From Niveibacterium sp. 24ML (GTDB lineage Bacteria; Pseudomonadota; Gammaproteobacteria; Burkholderiales; Rhodocyclaceae): DNA of 64,000 nucleotides. Position 1 is the first letter of the stretch. Every line of letters begins with the position of its first letter. Where the stretch lies: NCBI RefSeq assembly GCF_026586805.1, contig NZ_JAPFHA010000004.1, positions 215,222 through 279,221 of the forward strand. The letters are read 5' to 3'. Position numbers and translations under genes: made by a program. Positions 27,785-36,103 of the stretch are shown piece after piece. A model generated the notes under the pieces. That model ran no database searches. It was not told the DNA's origin and saw only the letters and a program-made list of their open reading frames with translations.

Positions 27785-29581
27785 TTAGGGCTTCGGGTCC
27801 GCGGTCATATCCGCAGGCGGGACAAACTGCTTCTTGTAGATCAGTGGCGGGTAGCCCTCGTCATCGGGCACACGCGGCGGCATCGTGTCTTCCATCGTTT
27901 CAAACATCGAGCGGCTGGGCAGGATCACGTTATTGTCCCGCGCATACTGATCCCATAGCGCCACCATCGCCTTCACCTTGTCGGGGCGTTCGGCCGCCAG
28001 GTTCTTGCGCTCGGACGGGTCGTTCGCCAGGTTGAACAGCTCCCAGCTCTCGGTGCCGAAGGGTTTGTATTGCCAGCGGATCTTCCATTCGCCTTGTCGC
28101 ACCGCATGGTTGCCGAAGACTTCCCAGGCCAGGTAGTCGGTGTCGGTGCGCGGCGAATCCGCCTTGCCGGCCAGTACCGGCCCCCAGGACTTGCCGATCA
28201 GCGGCGGCAGCTTCTTCCCGTCCTTGCTCTCCGGATAGGTGGTGCCAGCAACCTCCAGCATGGTCGGCACGATGTCCGCCACATGCATCACGCCATGGTT
28301 GATGCTGCCCTTCTGGCGTTTGACCAGCGGGCCGCTGACGATCAGGCCATTGCGCACGCCACCTTCGGCCATCCAGCCCTTGTACTGGCTGAACGGGGTC
28401 ATCGATACCTGCGCCCACATGGGGCCGTAGGAGGGATAGGAGCCGGGCTCGCCCCATGCGTTCGGGTCGGTCTGCGACCAGTTGATGGCCGCGAAAAGGA
28501 AGTCGCGTGATCCGGGTGAGCCCGCAATCATCTTGAGCAGATCGGTCCCCTCGGCGCCGTTGTCACCGAAGACCAGGAAGATCGTGTTCTCGTATTCGCC
28601 GATTTCCTTGAGGTGGTTGATCAAGCGGCCAACATGGTGGTCGAGGTTCTCGACCATGCCGGCGTAGAGCTCCATCTTCTTGCCCATGATCGCTCGGGCT
28701 GCCGGCGCGAGCACGATCGGGTCCGGCAAGAACCACATGCGTTCGGCAAGCTTCGTTCCCGCCGGCATGATGCCCAGCTCGATCTGACGCTTCAGGCGCT
28801 CCTGCCGTACCGCATCCCAACCCTTGTCGTACTCGCCCACATGGCGGTTGCGCCACTCCGGCGGCAGGTGCAAGGGGTCATGCGGGGCCTGGTGAGACAC
28901 ATACGCAAAGAAGGGTTTGCCATCACCGTGGTTCGCATCGATGAAGCTGATGAGCTTGTCCGTGTAGGTCTTCGTTGCGTAGTAGTCTTTCGGCAGCTCT
29001 TTGAGGTAGCGGCCATCTTCGGTGAAGACCGACTTGGGTGAGGCGGCCGTGAAGTTGGTCATGTCCCAGTAGCTGCCGGCACCGTCAAGCAGCGTGAAGT
29101 CGCGCTCGAAGCCCCGCGCCGCGGGGATCAGGTTGGGCGCCTTGCCCAGATGCCACTTGCCGGCCATGTAGGTGTGATAGCCGGCGGCTTTGAGCAGTTG
29201 CGGCAGCGTGACGACCTGATCGTTCAGGTAGCCCTCGTAGCCGGGCACGCCGCGCTGATTCGGCGCCGTAAACTCATCCATGTTGCCCATGCCGTTCCGG
29301 TGCGTATCAACGCCGGTGAGCAGCATGGAGCGCGTGGGCGAGCTGGTCGCATGCGTGTAGAAGTTGGTGAAGCGCACGCCATCGTTGGCGAGGGCGTCGA
29401 GGTTAGGGGTTTTGATCTCGCTGCCGAACGACCCCATGTCGGCATAGCCCAGGTCGTCACCGAGAATAATCACAATGTTGGGCCGCTTGGTTTGCGCCTG
29501 GGCCTGCGCCTGGGCGGGCGCCGGGGCAGCAAACAACGCCGCAATGGTTGCGGCGATCACGGTCATGGATGCTCTTTTCAT
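27785..29581 (-). CDS. Exported serine-type arylsulfatase
   Basis: A 598-residue sulfatase that hydrolyses sulfate esters in the periplasm or outside the cell. A signal peptide covers about residues 1-28, followed by an Ala-Gln stretch. The metal site begins at NIVIILGDDLGYADMG (Asp42, Asp43). The maturation motif reads S80-S81-P82-T83-R84 instead of C-x-P-x-R, so the formylglycine precursor is serine. Later motifs include GKWHLG and FGDNGAEG. The start at 29581 has GGAGA upstream. Serine-type sulfatases need an anSME, and that gene lies 209 bases upstream, the same order as Klebsiella atsB-atsA. Confidence 0.92.
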   Translation of the reverse strand: MKRASMTVIAATIAALFAAPAPAQAQAQAQTKRPNIVIILGDDLGYADMGSFGSEIKTPNLDALANDGVRFTNFYTHATSSPTRSMLLTGVDTHRNGMGNMDEFTAPNQRGVPGYEGYLNDQVVTLPQLLKAAGYHTYMAGKWHLGKAPNLIPAARGFERDFTLLDGAGSYWDMTNFTAASPKSVFTEDGRYLKELPKDYYATKTYTDKLISFIDANHGDGKPFFAYVSHQAPHDPLHLPPEWRNRHVGEYDKGWDAVRQERLKRQIELGIMPAGTKLAERMWFLPDPIVLAPAARAIMGKKMELYAGMVENLDHHVGRLINHLKEIGEYENTIFLVFGDNGAEGTDLLKMIAGSPGSRDFLFAAINWSQTDPNAWGEPGSYPSYGPMWAQVSMTPFSQYKGWMAEGGVRNGLIVSGPLVKRQKGSINHGVMHVADIVPTMLEVAGTTYPESKDGKKLPPLIGKSWGPVLAGKADSPRTDTDYLAWEVFGNHAVRQGEWKIRWQYKPFGTESWELFNLANDPSERKNLAAERPDKVKAMVALWDQYARDNNVILPSRSMFETMEDTMPPRVPDDEGYPPLIYKKQFVPPADMTADPKP

Positions 29582-29790
29582 ATGCTCTCCAATCAAGTTA
29601 TACAGCCCGCCGCTTGGGAGCTGCGGCAACTTCCCGCGCGAAACCATTTCAGCGCTGGCGGGCATTCAAGTGCTTGGGCAAGATCAAGAAAACACGCCAG
29701 CAATCGACCTTGTGTCAGCCGCTTCTTTCCGCTCGCCCAAGCGATGCGGGGAAGAGGCCAGTCGAGGGGCGCCAGTACGAGCTTCTTCTT

Positions 29791-31089
29791 TCAACCTCCT
29801 CGTGATCGGCGCAGGCTCGCCGAGACTTGTTGAAGGATCTTCGGCATATCGCGCTGGATATGCGCATAGAAGTGCTTCAAGCCCGGGCAGAGGTAGTTCA
29901 AGCCCGGCTCGCCTGAGGGCGTTCGCACCAGCCGGTTCTTGGGGCATTCGCCCCAGCACAGCTTGAGGTAGCTGCACTGCCGGCAGTACTCCGGCAGGGT
30001 GTCGCGCTTGGCGAAGCCAAACTTCTGCTGCGGTGCCGAGTAGGCCATGTCACCCCAATGGGTGTCGGCGATGTTGCCCAGCCGGTACTCGGGATAGACA
30101 TAGTGGTCACACGAGAAGACGTCGCCGTTGTGTTCGACCGCCAGCGCCTTGCCGCAGAACTCGGCGGTGACGCAGCGCTGTGCAGGCATGCCGAGCGACT
30201 GCGCCACCACGTTCTCGAAAAGGTCGATATGCACCTTGCCGTAATCGTGTGCGTACCAGTCGTCCCAGACTGCGCTCAGGAAGCTGCCCCAGTCTTCCGC
30301 CGCGACCGACCAGTCGGTGACGATCGAATCTTCGGCGCCGGGGCTGGCGCGTGGGGTGCCGACCACCGGCAAGCGGTCCCGGTCCCAGTGCTGTGGCGCC
30401 ACGCTGTCGAAGCCTTGCGGTTCGACGCATGACATGAACTGCACACGTTTCGCGCCGAGCTCGCGGGTCAGGAAGCGGTAGACCTCCAGTGGCTGCTTTG
30501 CATTCTCGCGATTGACCACGCACATCGCGACAAACGGCACGCCGTGTTGCTGCAACAACTTCGCGGCAGCGACCACCTTGTCGTGCGTCGATGCGCCGCC
30601 TTTCGTGAAGCGATAGCGGTCGTGCAGGGCCTTGGGGCCGTCGCAGCTCAGGCCGACGAGAAATCCGTGCTGCCGCAGGAAGGCCGCCCAATCGGCGTCG
30701 AGCAGGGTGCCGTTGGTCTGCAGATCGTTTTCGATGCGCTGGCCCGGCTTCTTGTAGCGTGCCTGCAGGGCCACCACCTTGCGGAAGAATTCGAGCCCGA
30801 GAATCGTTGGCTCGCCCCCCTGCCAGCTGAAGACGACTTCTTCGCCCGTCTGTGCCTCGATGTACTGACGAATGTGTTCTTCGAGCAGTTGGTCCACCAT
30901 GCGCGGCTGCTTTGGCTGGCCGAGCAAGGTCTCCTTGTGCAGGTAGTAGCAGTAAGGGCAGTCGAGATTGCACAGCGAACCGATCGGCTTGACCATCGCA
31001 TGAAAGCGATACCCCGCGCCGGCTGGCCGCGGGGCCTGCTCGGGGCGGGCCTTCATCATCACAATCGCTTGAGTCTGCCTTTGCGTCAT
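29791..31089 (-). CDS. Anaerobic sulfatase-maturating enzyme (radical SAM, anSME)
   Basis: A 432-residue radical SAM/SPASM protein that oxidises the active-site Ser or Cys of sulfatases to formylglycine. The radical SAM cluster motif is CNLDCPYCYY (Cys40, 44, 47). The C-terminal SPASM region contains CVTAEFCGKALAVEHNGD, SCDHYVYPEY and CRQCSYLKLCWGECPKN, giving two auxiliary clusters. GGEPTILG is also typical. ATG 31089 has GGGAG about 10 bases upstream. It lies just upstream of a serine-type sulfatase, its evident substrate. Confidence 0.93.
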   Translation of the reverse strand: MTQRQTQAIVMMKARPEQAPRPAGAGYRFHAMVKPIGSLCNLDCPYCYYLHKETLLGQPKQPRMVDQLLEEHIRQYIEAQTGEEVVFSWQGGEPTILGLEFFRKVVALQARYKKPGQRIENDLQTNGTLLDADWAAFLRQHGFLVGLSCDGPKALHDRYRFTKGGASTHDKVVAAAKLLQQHGVPFVAMCVVNRENAKQPLEVYRFLTRELGAKRVQFMSCVEPQGFDSVAPQHWDRDRLPVVGTPRASPGAEDSIVTDWSVAAEDWGSFLSAVWDDWYAHDYGKVHIDLFENVVAQSLGMPAQRCVTAEFCGKALAVEHNGDVFSCDHYVYPEYRLGNIADTHWGDMAYSAPQQKFGFAKRDTLPEYCRQCSYLKLCWGECPKNRLVRTPSGEPGLNYLCPGLKHFYAHIQRDMPKILQQVSASLRRSRGG

Positions 31090-31484
31090 GGGTGACTTGC
31101 TCCCTGGAGGGCGGCTTCAACGATCCGGCTTCGGCCTGGCTGCCCGGTGAGTTTCGGACAGCGCGCGCGATCGAGTTGGGCGTTGCTTTCTGGCGTCTTC
31201 ACGCAACCAATCCAGTCTGCAAAACGCGCTGAAACAGTGCTTGCGCAGCACCCGCTGAGGTGGCGGCTACATTGATGAGGGCCGGCCGGCGGTTGTGATG
31301 GCGCGGAGCGCATGCACGTAACCTCGCTGCGGCCAGTTACGCGCTCGGTCATCACAGGTCTGCCTGGCGGCGGCAGCGATCGGCGCTGCATCCTTGGCTG
31401 GCCGATGCGCGGGCGTTCAAAGCCCCCCGCGGACCAAGCTGTGCGGGGCGCTTTCGCTGGCAGTGCAGTGGTGTGGCCAGGCAT
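31090..31484. other. Intergenic region containing a terminator hairpin
   Basis: Apart from the hairpin at 31413-31452 no feature is supported. The promoter for the anSME gene should lie in this interval. Confidence 0.4.
31413..31452 (-). terminator. Terminator after the DUF2252 gene
   Basis: A 10-bp stem with one mismatch (31421-31430 with 31443-31452) is followed on the minus strand by CTTTGAAC. It separates the DUF2092-to-DUF2252 group from the anSME-sulfatase group. Confidence 0.6.
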
Positions 31485-32906
31485 TCAGATCTCGCTTTGC
31501 GCTTCGATGCGGCCTTCGCGGATGGCTCGGGTGAAAGCCCTGAAGTCGCTCGCGTTCTGATCGGCGTACTCGACTGCAAATTCACCGATGGCGTCGTCGA
31601 AGCTGCGCCCGGAGCCCATGTAGCCAGCCATCATCGCGGCGTCGCCTGAGCGCGCGTGCGCTCGGGCCAATGCATGCGCGCACAGACGGCCGTAGTGCCG
31701 CAGCAGCCCTGCATCGCAGTCTTCGATGACGGCAGTGACCTTCACGTCGCGCAACTGGCGAACGTAGACGTCGCGTCCGTCTTGAGTTCGCGTCCAGCCG
31801 AGGAAGATGTCGCTTGCCGTCTGCATAAGGCGCTGACCGGCCACGACACGCTGCCCGTGGTTGGCATGCAGGCTCTTGCCCGCATACGGTTCGAGCACCG
31901 ACGCGCGGGCCTCCTTGACCTGCAGGAACAAGGGGTCGTGGTCTGCCGCCATGAACAGGCACACGCCGCACACGGTACCGACGCTGCCGACGCCCACGAC
32001 TTTCACCGCGTAGTCGAAGAAGTGATACCGATCGAAGAGGGTCCGAATATGCTCGGGCAAGCTCTCGCGATAGGCTGCGATCACCGCTTTGGCGCCGGTG
32101 ACGAGTCCGGGCGCCTGCTCCGCGGTCGGATGGAAGATCAGTGGCGGCTCGTCCTTGATCGTGGGCCTTAGCCCATGTTCCGAGACCAGCTTCGGATACA
32201 GGAACTCGGGGGCGGCCTTGCGCTGTGCCTCGGCGATCCGCTCGGCAGTCCGCTTGCGGATTTCCTTCTGCAGCGCAGGGTCTGCGGCGCGGTCTTCGTA
32301 TCCGGCCAGGTCGATCCGGTCGTACCAGACTTCCAGCGCGCGCATCGACGCATAGTTGGCAATGCGTTCGCGGTACTCGCGCGCCACGTCGGTCGCGGCG
32401 CGGGCCGCTTCGCTGTCGGGCAGGCGAAGATGCTGGGCGGCGATCACAACGCTTGCCGCAAGGCGTTTCAGGTCCCACTCGAACGGCGCCGGGAGCGTCT
32501 CGTCGAGGTCGTTGATGTCGAAGATGATGTTGCGCTCGGGCGTGGCGAAGCCGCCGAAATTCATCAGGTGCGCATCACCGCATGCCTGGACCCGGATTCC
32601 GCTGCTCGGTGTCGTTGCCAGGTCAGCCGCCATCAGCGCGGCGGAGCCGCGATAAAAGGCAAATGCTGACGCCGCCATGCGGCCGAACCGGATCGGCACG
32701 AGTTCGGTCAGGCGCCCCACATTCGCTGCGCTCACGATGGCAACCGGGTCTTGACGGGCTTTCGGCCGCTTCCACCCTGCTTGTGATTCGCGCGGCACGG
32801 CTTCGCGCAGCGCCTTGCCCTTGGCTCGACGCTCGTCGGGCGAGAGGTAGGAAGACTCTCGTCCTGCTGCGCCGCCTGTGATCTTGTTCGTTGCGCGCTT
32901 GGACAT
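31485..32906 (-). CDS. DUF2252 family protein
   Basis: A 473-residue soluble protein. The kinase-like segments VQACGDAHLMNFGGFATPER, FDINDLDETLPAPFEWDLKR and GVGSVGTVCG are the hallmarks of DUF2252, a family of unknown biochemical function that resembles aminoglycoside phosphotransferase-type folds. HGDAH/DINDxD-like residues could bind metal or nucleotide, which is inference. It lies 21 bases downstream of an outer-membrane protein gene and probably shares its transcript, with a terminator hairpin after it. Confidence 0.88.
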   Translation of the reverse strand: MSKRATNKITGGAAGRESSYLSPDERRAKGKALREAVPRESQAGWKRPKARQDPVAIVSAANVGRLTELVPIRFGRMAASAFAFYRGSAALMAADLATTPSSGIRVQACGDAHLMNFGGFATPERNIIFDINDLDETLPAPFEWDLKRLAASVVIAAQHLRLPDSEAARAATDVAREYRERIANYASMRALEVWYDRIDLAGYEDRAADPALQKEIRKRTAERIAEAQRKAAPEFLYPKLVSEHGLRPTIKDEPPLIFHPTAEQAPGLVTGAKAVIAAYRESLPEHIRTLFDRYHFFDYAVKVVGVGSVGTVCGVCLFMAADHDPLFLQVKEARASVLEPYAGKSLHANHGQRVVAGQRLMQTASDIFLGWTRTQDGRDVYVRQLRDVKVTAVIEDCDAGLLRHYGRLCAHALARAHARSGDAAMMAGYMGSGRSFDDAIGEFAVEYADQNASDFRAFTRAIREGRIEAQSEI

Positions 32907-32927
32907 CGTTGGATCTCCTGCTTGGCG

Positions 32928-33740
32928 CTACTTGGGAAACAGGAAGGTCAGCTGGGCTCTGAGCCCCCATCCAGTCGGGCCGTTATCCGGTGCGTCGGCC
33001 CAGTACTTGGCTGCGACGGCAAGCTGGAGAATCTGCGGCCCGATCTTCAACATTTGACCTGCCTGAACGATCAAGGGAACCTGCCACTGCTTCCCCTTCC
33101 AATCGTAGGCCGATTCCGTGTATGCGCCGATGGTTGTGTGCGACGCGGTGGTGTAGCTGAAGAATGGTTGCAGCGTGGAGGTGTTGACGTCGTGGCGCTC
33201 GTCGTTGCCCGCGACTGACCAGATGTGGCCCACCAGCATGCCGACTGTCCATGGGCCGGTTTGCTTCAGGGCCACGCCGGTTGGCCCGACGCCCCATTTT
33301 TCTGTGCCGAGCACTTCCTGGCTGGCCGTGGGCAACAAGAGAACCGGCCCCACACCCCAGATCAGGCCGTTTGCGCTCGGAGATTTCGGCGAGAAGAAGA
33401 GGCTCGTTGTGATGTCCGAAATCCCGGACTCATTCGCTGCCGCCACCGGAAAGTCTTTCTGATCCACAAACGTGATGAGGGTCCGCGTGATCAGGTTCCA
33501 GTCTTCGTTCAAGGCGAACGGCACGACGGGCTGGGCGATGAGTTTGCTGGCCGTGGCGCCATCGTTCGCCCCGCCGTACTCGTCATGGTTGTACTGCAGC
33601 GGCACGCTGATCAGCGATGCAACCGGGTTCGACAGTTTCTTGGCCAGTTCAGCGGCCTCGTCCTCCTGCGCCCACGCGGGCTGAGCCAGTGCCGAGGCGC
33701 TGGCCAACAGTAGAAACATCCGTCCAGAGCTGAGTTTCAT
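32928..33740 (-). CDS. Outer-membrane protein often mislabelled neuromedin U
   Basis: A 270-residue exported protein, signal peptide cleaved near AWAQ (about residue 24). The mature start ELAKKLSNPVASLISVPLQ and the following QYNHDEYGG are typical of a bacterial family whose database name, neuromedin U, is an error. Strands such as GVGPVLLLPTA and TTIGAYTESAYDWKG and the C-terminal LTFLFPK indicate a barrel related to MetA-type transporters. I chose ATG 33740 for the signal peptide. Its neighbours on both sides are co-directional with short gaps. Confidence 0.72.
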   Translation of the reverse strand: MKLSSGRMFLLLASASALAQPAWAQEDEAAELAKKLSNPVASLISVPLQYNHDEYGGANDGATASKLIAQPVVPFALNEDWNLITRTLITFVDQKDFPVAAANESGISDITTSLFFSPKSPSANGLIWGVGPVLLLPTASQEVLGTEKWGVGPTGVALKQTGPWTVGMLVGHIWSVAGNDERHDVNTSTLQPFFSYTTASHTTIGAYTESAYDWKGKQWQVPLIVQAGQMLKIGPQILQLAVAAKYWADAPDNGPTGWGLRAQLTFLFPK

Positions 33741-33799
33741 CCTTGTCTTCCCCGTTTGCGATTCATTAATCAGCAACGCCCGAGCCGCCGACCGACGCA

Positions 33800-34195
33800 C
33801 TACCGAACCGAGCGGCGCGCCACGCCACCCACGTTGCCGGCTACGCCGGGCTGATTGATGCCGGGGTCGACCACGCCGATACCGGGCGCGCCGACTCCGA
33901 CGCCGGGCGCACCGACACCCACGTTGCCAGCCGCGCCGGGCTGATTGATGCCTGGGTCGACGACACCGACCCCGGGTGCGCCGACACCGGCGCCGGGGCT
34001 TACCCCCACACCGGGCGCGCCCACACCAACGCCGGGTGTGACTCCCACCCCCGGTGCGCCAACACCCACGCCGCGCCTCACGCCGGGCCCTGGTGCGCCG
34101 ACACCGACACCGGGGTCAACTGCGGCCGAGACGCCCGCCAGCAGCGCCAGAACGCTGCCTGCCAGGTATCTGCAAAACAAGACATTTACGCGCAT
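33800..34195 (-). CDS. Exported elastin-like GVGAPG-repeat protein
   Basis: A 131-residue protein with a signal peptide (about residues 1-25, ending GVSAA) and a mature part made of Gly, Val, Pro and Ala repeats of the type [11 protein letters not shown]. Two longer copies carry [11 protein letters not shown], with a 90-base period in the DNA (33831 and 33921). Strong AAGGAGG ribosome site before ATG 34195. No fold or function can be assigned; such repeats are flexible and could act as a surface or periplasmic spacer. Short proteins with this repeat are seen as hypothetical in related bacteria. Confidence 0.7.
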   Translation of the reverse strand: MRVNVLFCRYLAGSVLALLAGVSAAVDPGVGVGAPGPGVRRGVGVGAPGVGVTPGVGVGAPGVGVSPGAGVGAPGVGVVDPGINQPGAAGNVGVGAPGVGVGAPGIGVVDPGINQPGVAGNVGGVARRSVR

Positions 34196-34239
34196 ATCCG
34201 ACCTCCTTACGATGACGCGGCTGTGCTGCACAAACCGGG

Positions 34240-34734
34240 CTACTGGACGACGTACACCAGGTTGTTGCCCTGAAAGGCGGCTCGGTAATAGACGTTGCCG
34301 CACTTGTAGTACTCGATACCGTCCTTCGGTGCCGAGACACAGCCGCTGGGCAGCGCCGGCACCACCGCGCCCTTGGCGGGCGGCGTGCTTGCAGCCGCTT
34401 GTTGTTTCGCGACGGCCGCCTGTTGCTCGGCAGTTGCCGCCTGCTGCTTGGCCGTCGCAGCTTGCTGTTCGGCCACCGCCTTCTGTTGTTCTGCGGTTTG
34501 CTGTTGCTGTGCGTTGGCGCTGGCCGCCGTCGAGGCGGCCGCCGTTGTGCGCACTGCCGTGCGCCGGGCCACCCCGGCGACCGACCAGGGGGTCGCCGGC
34601 GCACCCACCACGGCGGAGGCCGAGCGGGGCTGTACGGCAGACAGAAGCCCGCCCCCTTCGCCGCCGGCGAGCCAGAGTGCAGTGCCCGCCAGCACCAGTG
34701 CGAGCGGGCGAAGCGAAGCGATTCGATGGATCAT
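34240..34734 (-). CDS. Exported heptad-repeat protein with C-terminal YYKCG motif
   Basis: A 164-residue protein: an N-terminal hydrophobic segment ([15 protein letters not shown]), an Ala/Ser linker, then five near-perfect 7-residue repeats of the form [14 protein letters not shown] (about residues 85-120), predicted coiled coil, and a C-terminal domain with [20 protein letters not shown]. That last segment, with two Cys that could form a disulfide, recurs in small envelope proteins of unknown function. GAGGAG ribosome site before ATG 34734. It lies between the DUF2092 and GVGAPG genes, with gaps of 20 and 44 bases. Confidence 0.72.
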   Translation of the reverse strand: MIHRIASLRPLALVLAGTALWLAGGEGGGLLSAVQPRSASAVVGAPATPWSVAGVARRTAVRTTAAASTAASANAQQQQTAEQQKAVAEQQAATAKQQAATAEQQAAVAKQQAAASTPPAKGAVVPALPSGCVSAPKDGIEYYKCGNVYYRAAFQGNNLVYVVQ

Positions 34735-34754
34735 GAAGGGCTCCTCAACGTCGG

Positions 34755-35528
34755 TCACTGCGCCGCGCCAGGCGGCAGGAACTCGACCTTCCTGGCCTGG
34801 GCAGAAGGTTTGTAGGTGAAGGCCTTGTCGCTGACCGTCGGCTTGAGGTTCCACTTGGTCGCCACCACCGAGAACTGCGGGGCGTTGACCACATCCTTGG
34901 TCGTCAGCACCAGCTTGCGAACCAGCGGTTCCTTGCCTTCCTGGATCCAGATCTGGGTATCGACATGCGGCGCGCTGAAGGCCAGGTGGTCACAGCGCAC
35001 GCCCTCGACATAGCCCTTGCCAACCACGAAGCCGGTGGTGACCTCGCTGAGCAGGATGTCGTAGGCGTTGGTGTAGAGCAGATCGCCGGCCGGGGCGATC
35101 ACGTCGAGCTGGCTGCGCGCGTAGTCGAGCATGCCATCGAGTGTGGGCGGCACCGCCACGGTGGCGTAGACCTTGTCGGCGGGGTTCTCCAGCGTCAGCG
35201 TCTTGCCGTCGTAGTAGAACACCTGATGCACCAGATCGCCGCCGCGTTCGACCCGCAGCTTGTTCGGGCGCTGGATGAGTTGCTTGCCGGTGTGATCGAA
35301 CTGGATCTTCTGACCCGAGCGCAGCACTACTTCGAGCGAGTTGCGGGTTTCGATCGAGAAGGCTTGCTGCTTGGCGAGGAAGTCGGTTGCCGCGCGCAGC
35401 AGCTTCGCTGCGTCGGGGCTGACGCCATCGGCTTGCGCCAGCGGGCTGTGGATCGCCACGGCCAGCAGCGGTGCCGCAAGCCAGGCCCGGAGTGTTGCCC
35501 CGCGATGCAAGGCAGAGAATGTGCTCAT
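34755..35528 (-). CDS. DUF2092 family periplasmic protein
   Basis: A 257-residue exported protein, signal peptide ending near AQADG (about residue 33). The mature part (LLRAATDFLAKQQAFSIETR, RPNKLRVERGGDL, VFYYDGKTLTLENP, YATVAVPPTLDGML) matches DUF2092, which resembles LolA/RseB-type half-barrels, so lipid or lipoprotein binding is possible but unproven. ATG 35528 has GGGAGA upstream. First gene of a five-gene co-directional set (DUF2092, heptad protein, GVGAPG protein, outer-membrane protein, DUF2252). Confidence 0.85.
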   Translation of the reverse strand: MSTFSALHRGATLRAWLAAPLLAVAIHSPLAQADGVSPDAAKLLRAATDFLAKQQAFSIETRNSLEVVLRSGQKIQFDHTGKQLIQRPNKLRVERGGDLVHQVFYYDGKTLTLENPADKVYATVAVPPTLDGMLDYARSQLDVIAPAGDLLYTNAYDILLSEVTTGFVVGKGYVEGVRCDHLAFSAPHVDTQIWIQEGKEPLVRKLVLTTKDVVNAPQFSVVATKWNLKPTVSDKAFTYKPSAQARKVEFLPPGAAQ

Positions 35529-36103
35529 GCTGATTGATCTCCCGTCAGTCAAGTGTGGCGGGCATCAAGGAAGCGTCCGGCGCCGACAGGCATCATGGCG
35601 TCGCATGCATGCGCGCCCAATGAGCTGTGGCAAAAGGGAGGCTCGACAGCGTGGCCCGACCACCACGGCGAAGTGCTGGAAATAGCCAACCCATCATGGC
35701 ACTGGCGAGAATGCCCCCTTCTACATTTTGCGACACCCTTGGTGGTGATCTCGCCTCTGCTTGATACGACGCAAACATTGCCTGCCGGACGTAGCGGCGG
35801 CCTTTTGCGCCTTGCTCGGCAATCGGCATGCAGCGTTTCCTGCGCCGCTGCCCGGCTGTGGCGGGCGCCGCTTCAGCGGAATCCTGAAAAGCCCTGTCCG
35901 GGGGTGGCAGGCAGAAGGGTGGTCGAGCGCGGTCGGTGAGGGGCGGCCGTGCAGGCCTGCTACGCCGCCCGCGCCGAGCTGAGCGCCAAGGCGGTCAGGG
36001 TCTGCCGTGGCCGGCGCTTTGCGCTGGCGATGCGGGCCGCCAGTCCATGCGTGCGCCGGGTCGTTACCGGCACCGGGGCAGCGCCCCGATCCCGGTACGT
36101 GGC
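35529..36103. other. Upstream region of the DUF2092 group
   Basis: No gene supported. It should contain the promoter of the gene at 35528 and holds the hairpin at 36066-36096 that follows the amidohydrolase gene. Confidence 0.4.
36066..36096 (-). terminator. Hairpin after the amidohydrolase gene
   Basis: Inner 6-bp GC stem (36074-36079 with 36083-36088) and an outer ACCGG/CCGGT stem lie 8-38 bases past the stop. There is no T tract, so this is a candidate only. Confidence 0.4.

Noticed and set aside
33831..34120. Possible CRISPR-like direct repeats
   Set aside because: The repeats are in frame within the GVGAPG protein gene, with no unique spacers and no cas genes.
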